Shown here one piece after another: positions 43,698 through 48,543 of a stretch of 48,543 bases of DNA (the first letter of the stretch is position 1; each line of letters starts with the position of its first letter). Under the pieces are notes generated by a model. That model ran no database searches, had not been told where the DNA came from, and saw only the letters and a program-made list of their open reading frames with translations. Where the stretch lies: positions 1 to 48,543 of the forward strand of contig NZ_MUKU01000040.1 in the NCBI RefSeq assembly GCF_002081825.1, written 5' to 3'. The DNA is from Chromobacterium haemolyticum. GTDB lineage: Bacteria; Pseudomonadota; Gammaproteobacteria; Burkholderiales; Chromobacteriaceae. A program made the translations under genes and the position numbers.

Positions 43698-44471
43698 ATG
43701 GCTAAGGGCTTATTGGCGCTGCTATTGCTGTTGGCGGCTTGGCAGGCGCGGGCGATCACCATTTACACCGAGGACTGGCCTCCCATCACTTTCCAACACA
43801 ACGGCGTGCCCGACGGCATGGCGGTGGAAGTGGTGCGCGAAATCCAGGCGCGGATGCATGACAACAGCGCCATCGACGTGGTGCCCTGGGCGCGGGGTTA
43901 TAAGGAATTGCTGACCACGCCGGGAGTGATGCTGTTCACCGTGGGACGGAACGACACCCGCGAAAAGCAGATGACGCTGCTGGGGCCCATTGCCATCTCG
44001 CAGACCGTGCTGCTGGCGCGCAAGGGCGAGGCCGCCGGCTTGCTGGCTCTGGGCAACGGCATCTATCACCGGCCGGTGGGCGCTTACCGCGGCAGTATTT
44101 TCGCCGACGCGGCGATTGCGGCAGGCTTCATTGAGGTGGACCTGGCGCCCACCCCGCAAATCACCGCGCAGAAGCTGCTGGTGGGCCGCTACGATATGTG
44201 GTCGGAGGGCGGTTTCGTCGTCGCATCGGTGCTGAAAGACATCCACCAGCCGCCGGACGCAGTGGAAGTGGTGCGGGTGCTGGAAACGCTGGAGTTGTAT
44301 CTGGCGTTTTCGCGCGGCACCTCGGCGGCGGAGGTGAAGCGCTGGCAGACCGCTTTCAGCGCCGTCAAGAAAGACGGGAGCTTCAAACGCATCTACAACA
44401 GATGGCTGCCGCGCGACGCGGCGCCTATGGACGTCAAGCTGATTGGCTTGCAGCCCGGTTCCGGACATTGA
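43698..44471 (+). CDS. Orphan family 3 periplasmic binding protein
   Basis: A 257-residue protein with GGGGAAAG before the ATG at 43698. A signal peptide ([19 protein letters not shown]) precedes [21 protein letters not shown], the standard opening of amino-acid-type binding domains. No permease or ATPase lies nearby. Many such lone proteins in Neisseriales and Pseudomonas serve shared transporters or signalling; which applies here is not visible. Confidence 0.8.
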   Translation: MAKGLLALLLLLAAWQARAITIYTEDWPPITFQHNGVPDGMAVEVVREIQARMHDNSAIDVVPWARGYKELLTTPGVMLFTVGRNDTREKQMTLLGPIAISQTVLLARKGEAAGLLALGNGIYHRPVGAYRGSIFADAAIAAGFIEVDLAPTPQITAQKLLVGRYDMWSEGGFVVASVLKDIHQPPDAVEVVRVLETLELYLAFSRGTSAAEVKRWQTAFSAVKKDGSFKRIYNRWLPRDAAPMDVKLIGLQPGSGH

Positions 44472-44505
44472 TTTCTCCCATGCTCGCGCGGCTTTGAACG
44501 CGCGT

Positions 44506-45399
44506 TCAGGCTGAGTCGGGGCGGGCGGCCTCGCTCTCCAGCCAGCGGCAGAACGCGGCGACGGCGGCGTCCTCCGCCGCCGCGCGCGGCGCCACCCAGC
44601 AGTAATCGCGCACCGTGGCCACCGGCGCTGGCAAAGGCGACAGCAGCACGCCGGCGTCTATCTGCGCCTGCGCCATCGGCATGGGCCCCAGCACCACGCC
44701 CAGGCCGTCCATCGCCGCCTGCAAGGCCAGCGAGAAACTATCGAAGTGCAGGGCGCTGGCCGGTTTCAGCTCCGGCACCCCGGCCAGCGTCAACCAGCGG
44801 GGCCAGGCGGTGGGGCGGGTGTCGGCGTAGAGCAGGGTGTGGCGCGCCAGATCCGCCGGACTGGCGATGGGCGCGGCGGCCAGCAGCGCCGGGCTGCACA
44901 GCGGCAGCTCCCATTCCTTCAAGAAGGGCTTGGCGATGTGGCCGGGCCAGTCGCCGGGGCCGCGGCGGATGGCGATGTCGAACGGGCTGTCCAGCCGGCT
45001 GATGTCGCGGTCCGATGTGGCCAGGTGCAGCTCCAGTTCCGGAAACTGCTCGCGAAAACGGCTTAGCCGCGGCAGTAGCCAGTACATGGCGAAGGTGGGC
45101 GTGGAGTTGATGCTGACCCGGCGCCGGCTGTCCGCTTGCAGCAGCTGGGAAGTGGCGTTGGCGATCAGGTCCAGGCCGTCCTGCACCTGCACCAGATAGC
45201 GCCAGCCGGGATCGGTCAGCTTGACCCTGCCGCCGCTGCGCTCGAACAGCGGCACGCCCAGCCAATCCTCCAGCTGCTTGATCTGCTTGCTCACAGCCCC
45301 GTGGGTGACGAAGAGTTCGCCGGCGGCGGCGGAAAAGCTTTCCAGTCGGGCCGCTGCCTCAAAAATACGCAGGGTGTTGAGAGGGGGGTAAGTGCTCAT
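44506..45399 (-). CDS. GcvA-like LysR-family regulator
   Basis: A 297-residue regulator. The opening MSTYPPLNTLRIFEAAARLE and helix-turn-helix SFSAAAGELFVTHGAVSKQI are typical of the GcvA/AmpR subgroup. It is divergent from acnB, with 216 bases between, and convergent with the orphan binding protein. Its target is not evident. Confidence 0.87.
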   Translation of the reverse strand: MSTYPPLNTLRIFEAAARLESFSAAAGELFVTHGAVSKQIKQLEDWLGVPLFERSGGRVKLTDPGWRYLVQVQDGLDLIANATSQLLQADSRRRVSINSTPTFAMYWLLPRLSRFREQFPELELHLATSDRDISRLDSPFDIAIRRGPGDWPGHIAKPFLKEWELPLCSPALLAAAPIASPADLARHTLLYADTRPTAWPRWLTLAGVPELKPASALHFDSFSLALQAAMDGLGVVLGPMPMAQAQIDAGVLLSPLPAPVATVRDYCWVAPRAAAEDAAVAAFCRWLESEAARPDSA

Positions 45400-45615
45400 G
45401 TTGTGATTTTAACTCACAATCTATGTTGCGATAACTCGTTTGAAAGCGGACGGCTAACAGCGTAATCTTCAAGCATGAAATCAAGGCTGCGCCAATGGGC
45501 GTCGCAGCGCGGCCTTGGTGGCCGCAGCCATAGCCTACCCCATTGTCCCGCAGCGTCGGTGTTCCGGCCTTGCCGGGGACGCTGCCAACAACCCAAGCCA
45601 TAAAGGTCCAAAGTC

Positions 45616-48201
45616 ATGCTGGAAGCTTACCGTCAACACGTGGCCGAGCGCGCCGCGCTGGGCATTCCGCCGCTGCCGCTGTCCGCCAAACAAGTGGAAG
45701 CGCTAGTGGAACTGCTGAAAAACCCGCCCAAGGGCGAAGAAAGCACCCTGGTTGAACTGATCACCCATCGCGTGCCGCCGGGCGTGGACGACGCCGCCAA
45801 GGTCAAGGCTTCCTTCCTGGCTGCCGTGGCCGAGGGCGACGCCCAATCCCCGCTGGTCTCCCGCGAGCTGGCCACCCAGTTGCTGGGCACCATGCTGGGC
45901 GGCTACAACATCAAGCCGCTGATCGACCTGCTGGACGACGCCGCCGTGGCCCAGATCGCCGCCGACGGCCTGAAGAAAACCCTGCTGATGTTCGACGCCT
46001 TCCACGACGTGAAGGAAAAAATGGACAAGGGCAACGCCTTCGCCAAGCAGGTGGTGGAATCCTGGGCCAACGCCGAATGGTTCACCAGCCGCCCGGCGGT
46101 GGCTGAGAAAATCACCGTCACCGTGTTCAAGGTCACCGGTGAAACCAATACCGACGACCTGTCCCCGGCGCCGGACGCCTGGAGCCGCCCGGACATCCCG
46201 TTGCATTACCTCGCCATGCTGAAGAACGCCCGTCCCGGCATCACTCCGGAAGAAGACGGCAAGCGCGGCCCGATGCAGTTCATCGAAGACCTGAAGAAAA
46301 AAGGCCATCTGGTCGCCTATGTCGGCGACGTGGTGGGCACCGGCTCCAGCCGCAAATCCGCCACCAACAGCGTGATCTGGGGCACGGGCGAAGACATTCC
46401 CTACGTGCCGAACAAGCGCTTCGGCGGCGTGTGCCTGGGCGGCAAGATCGCCCCCATCTTCTTCAACACCCAGGAAGACTCCGGCGCGCTGCCGATCGAA
46501 GTGGACGTGTCCAAGATGGACATGGGCGACGTGATCGACATCTACCCGTATGAAGGCAAGATCGAGAAGGCCGGCCAGAAGATCGCCGACTTCGCGCTCA
46601 AGTCCGAAGTGATCCTGGACGAAGTGCGCGCCGGTGGCCGTATTAACCTGATCATCGGCCGCGGCCTGACCGGCAAGGCGCGCGAAGCGCTGGGCCTGTC
46701 GGCGTCCACCGAGTTCCGTCTGCCCAAATCCCCGGTGGATTCCGGCAAGGGTTTCAGCCTGGCTCAGAAAATGGTTGGCCGCGCCTGTGGCCTGCCGGAA
46801 GGCCAGGGCGTGCGCCCGGGCACTTACTGCGAACCGAAGATGACTACCGTCGGCTCGCAGGACACCACCGGCCCGATGACCCGCGACGAACTGAAAGACC
46901 TGGCCTGCCTGGGCTTCTCCGCCGATCTGGTGATGCAGTCCTTCTGCCACACCGCCGCTTATCCCAAGCCGGTGGACGTGAAGATGCACAAAGAACTGCC
47001 GGCCTTCATTTCCACCCGCGGCGGTGTGTCGCTGCGTCCGGGCGACGGCGTGATCCACAGCTGGCTGAACCGCCTGCTGCTGCCGGACACCGTGGGCACC
47101 GGCGGCGACAGCCACACCCGTTTCCCGATCGGCATCTCCTTCCCGGCCGGCTCCGGCCTGGTGGCCTTTGCCGCCGCCACCGGCGTGATGCCGTTGGACA
47201 TGCCTGAATCGGTGCTGGTGCGCTTCAAGGGCAAGATGCAGCCGGGCGTGACCCTGCGCGATCTGGTCAACGCCATCCCGCTGTACGCGATCAAGCAAGG
47301 CCTGCTGACCGTGGCCAAGGCCGGCAAGAAAAACGCCTTCTCCGGCCGCATTCTGGAAATCGAAGGCTTGCCGGACTTGAAGGTGGAGCAAGCGTTCGAG
47401 CTGTCCGACGCCTCCGCCGAACGTTCCGCCGCCGGTTGCACGGTGCATCTGGACAAAGCGCCGATCATCGAATACATGACCTCCAACATCACCCTGATGA
47501 AGACCATGATCGCCAACGGCTATCAGGACGCGCGCACGCTGGAGCGCCGCATCAAGGCGATGGAGGCCTGGATCGCCAATCCGCAGCTGCTGAAGGGCGA
47601 CGCCGACGCGGAATACGCGGCGGTGATCGAGATCGATCTGGCCGACATCCACGAGCCCGTCGTGGCCTGCCCGAACGACCCGGACGACGTGAAAACCCTG
47701 TCCGACGTGGCCGGCGCCAAGATCGACGAAGTGTTCATCGGCTCTTGCATGACCAATATCGGCCACTTCCGCGCCGCCTCCAAGCTGCTGGAAGGCAAGC
47801 GCGATATCCCGGTGAAACTGTGGGTGGCGCCGCCGACCAAGATGGACGCCGAACAGCTGACCGCGGAAGGCCATTACGGTACTTTCGGCACCGCCGGCGC
47901 GCGGATGGAAATGCCGGGCTGCTCGCTGTGCATGGGCAACCAGGCACAGGTGAAGGAGGGCGCCACCGTGATGTCCACCTCCACTCGCAACTTCCCCAAT
48001 CGTTTGGGCAAGAACTCCAACGTTTACCTGGGTTCCGCCGAACTGGCCGCGATCTGCTCCCGTCTGGGCCGCATCCCGACCAAGGAGGAATACATGGCCG
48101 ACATCGGCGTGCTCAATCAGAAGGCCGGCGAAGTTTACCGCTATATGAACTTCAACGAGATCGCCGACTATCAGGAACTGGCCGACACCGTGAAGGTGTA
48201 A
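45616..48201 (+). CDS. acnB: Aconitate hydratase B
   Basis: An 861-residue bifunctional aconitase/2-methylisocitrate dehydratase of the TCA cycle. The N-terminal HEAT-like domain (about 1-155) precedes the swivel domain ([20 protein letters not shown]). The [4Fe-4S] cysteines lie in [15 protein letters not shown] and CSLCMGNQ. Length and order match E. coli AcnB. AAGG lies about ten bases upstream of the start. No clear T-tract terminator lies directly after the stop. Confidence 0.97.
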   Translation: MLEAYRQHVAERAALGIPPLPLSAKQVEALVELLKNPPKGEESTLVELITHRVPPGVDDAAKVKASFLAAVAEGDAQSPLVSRELATQLLGTMLGGYNIKPLIDLLDDAAVAQIAADGLKKTLLMFDAFHDVKEKMDKGNAFAKQVVESWANAEWFTSRPAVAEKITVTVFKVTGETNTDDLSPAPDAWSRPDIPLHYLAMLKNARPGITPEEDGKRGPMQFIEDLKKKGHLVAYVGDVVGTGSSRKSATNSVIWGTGEDIPYVPNKRFGGVCLGGKIAPIFFNTQEDSGALPIEVDVSKMDMGDVIDIYPYEGKIEKAGQKIADFALKSEVILDEVRAGGRINLIIGRGLTGKAREALGLSASTEFRLPKSPVDSGKGFSLAQKMVGRACGLPEGQGVRPGTYCEPKMTTVGSQDTTGPMTRDELKDLACLGFSADLVMQSFCHTAAYPKPVDVKMHKELPAFISTRGGVSLRPGDGVIHSWLNRLLLPDTVGTGGDSHTRFPIGISFPAGSGLVAFAAATGVMPLDMPESVLVRFKGKMQPGVTLRDLVNAIPLYAIKQGLLTVAKAGKKNAFSGRILEIEGLPDLKVEQAFELSDASAERSAAGCTVHLDKAPIIEYMTSNITLMKTMIANGYQDARTLERRIKAMEAWIANPQLLKGDADAEYAAVIEIDLADIHEPVVACPNDPDDVKTLSDVAGAKIDEVFIGSCMTNIGHFRAASKLLEGKRDIPVKLWVAPPTKMDAEQLTAEGHYGTFGTAGARMEMPGCSLCMGNQAQVKEGATVMSTSTRNFPNRLGKNSNVYLGSAELAAICSRLGRIPTKEEYMADIGVLNQKAGEVYRYMNFNEIADYQELADTVKV

Positions 48202-48243
48202 GCAAATCAATGATTTGATTGTCGGATCCCTGGCGAGGTGTCC

Positions 48244-48291
48244 GGGGTGTATCATTGGATACCCCTAGACATACCCCCAAGAAAATACCCC
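48244..48291. repeat. Cluster of ATACCCC repeats after acnB
   Basis: Three direct copies of ATACCCC (48259, 48271 and 48285, 12-14 bases apart) are preceded by one inverted copy, GGGGTGTAT at 48244-48252. On the minus strand this reads as repeated GGGGTAT words, as found near attachment sites of P4-type integrases. No integrase gene is visible in the window. Confidence 0.45.
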
Positions 48292-48310
48292 GCGCCAGCG
48301 GTAATGCCGT

Positions 48311-48543
48311 TCACTTAGCGGATCGAACTTGTTTGATCGGGTAACGGGACGGCTGCTTTTTCACAACGGCGAGGGCATTCACGCCCTCGCCGTTGTTTCG
48401 AAAGTAGCAATTCACCCAAGCGCTCGCGCAGGCGAAGCAGCCGCGCCGGCAAGGTGCCGGGGCTGCTGATTGCTAGCCAGCTCCACTCGTAGCGCAAATA
48501 ATGCAGCGCCGTCGTAAAGCTCAGATCCGTCGGTCTGACGCTG
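48311..48543 (-). pseudogene. IS4-family transposase C-terminus, frameshifted and cut by window edge
   Basis: Reading leftward from the window edge, the frame gives TDLSFTTALHYLRYEWSW, ISSPGTLPARLLRLRERL and KQRRGRECPRR, a typical IS4-family C-terminus. The original frame then goes out of phase. One extra base near 48385-48392 moves the family-like tail (VVKKQPSRYPIKQ) into another frame, ending at the TGA at 48311. The sequence GTAATGCCGTTCACTTA at 48301-48317 looks like the element's end. The upstream part lies outside the window. Confidence 0.7.
48363..48396. terminator. Perfect 14-bp inverted repeat inside transposase remnant
   Basis: ACAACGGCGAGGGC pairs perfectly with GCCCTCGCCGTTGT over the loop ATTCAC, followed by TTT on the plus strand. 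It could terminate acnB transcripts that run 160 bases past the stop. It also overlaps the frameshift in the transposase. Confidence 0.55.

Noticed and set aside
45703-48255. 850-codon open frame antisense to acnB
   Set aside because: It is a shadow of high-GC codon use opposite a clearly genuine aconitase B. The translation is low-complexity His/Gly/Gln-rich with no family signature and no ribosome-binding site.
1-48543. CRISPR array, rRNA, intact tRNA or prophage
   Set aside because: No regularly spaced repeats, no rRNA-like conserved sequence, no foldable tRNA and no phage structural genes were seen. The repeats present are dispersed or simple tandem units.

Overview
The window reads as chromosomal DNA of a GC-rich betaproteobacterium, most likely Chromobacterium or a close Neisseriales relative. 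This rests on gene content (aconitase B, class I fructose-bisphosphatase, a DUF1484-like protein, many LysR regulators, an nba-type 3-hydroxyanthranilate cluster) and codon use. It is inferred by eye, not by a database search. Intact coding sequence covers most of the window. The only mobile-element coding trace is a broken IS4-type transposase end at the right edge.

Layout. (1) 139-8414, minus strand: seven start/stop-coupled genes for a cell-surface polysaccharide. They encode UDP-GlcNAc 2-epimerase, a membrane GT2 synthase, a bactofilin-like beta-solenoid protein, a secreted helical protein, a membrane-anchored NodB-type deacetylase, a YaiO-like outer-membrane barrel and a polytopic membrane protein. 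The epimerase start region is duplicated in tandem. (2) 9505-18177: a complete lower pathway for 3-hydroxyanthranilate (tryptophan/kynurenine or 2-nitrobenzoate type), nbaE and a LysR regulator on minus and nbaHJIGFCD on plus. It runs from ring cleavage to pyruvate and acetyl-CoA. (3) 18184-19092: an LpxO-like lipid A hydroxylase. (4) 19371-25563: a proposed methylarginine utilisation island with DDAH, a basic-amino-acid ABC importer lacking its ATPase, an Lrp-type regulator, an AstE-like deacylase and a CtlX-like citrulline hydrolase. (5) 25620-28790: two small helical proteins, a membrane protein and a DppA-like binding protein. (6) 29195-35524: an operon with a 26-codon peptide gene, three haem-oxygenase-like di-iron oxidase (HDO) proteins with winged-helix-like N-termini, a class III aminotransferase, an EamA exporter and a GNAT acetyltransferase. 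(7) 35521-41200: a LysR/SDR pair and an OpuC/Yeh-type osmolyte ABC importer. (8) 41218-48201: XRE regulator, NADAR protein, fbp, an orphan binding protein, LysR and acnB. (9) Right edge: short repeats resembling integrase arm sites and an IS4 transposase remnant.

The most interesting system is region 6. A PqqA-sized peptide gene with a strong ribosome-binding site sits ahead of a strong hairpin and then three HDO-fold enzymes whose N-termini look like PqqD/RRE modules. I read it as a candidate new class of ribosomally made, modified peptide, loosely parallel to PQQ biosynthesis (small peptide + haem-oxygenase-fold oxidase + peptide-binding wHTH). Second in interest is a family of four intergenic elements of about 140-214 bp with terminal inverted repeats, all within regions 2 and 4. 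Three of them begin exactly at the stop codon of the preceding gene. Third is the DDAH-to-CtlX route from methylarginine through citrulline to ornithine.
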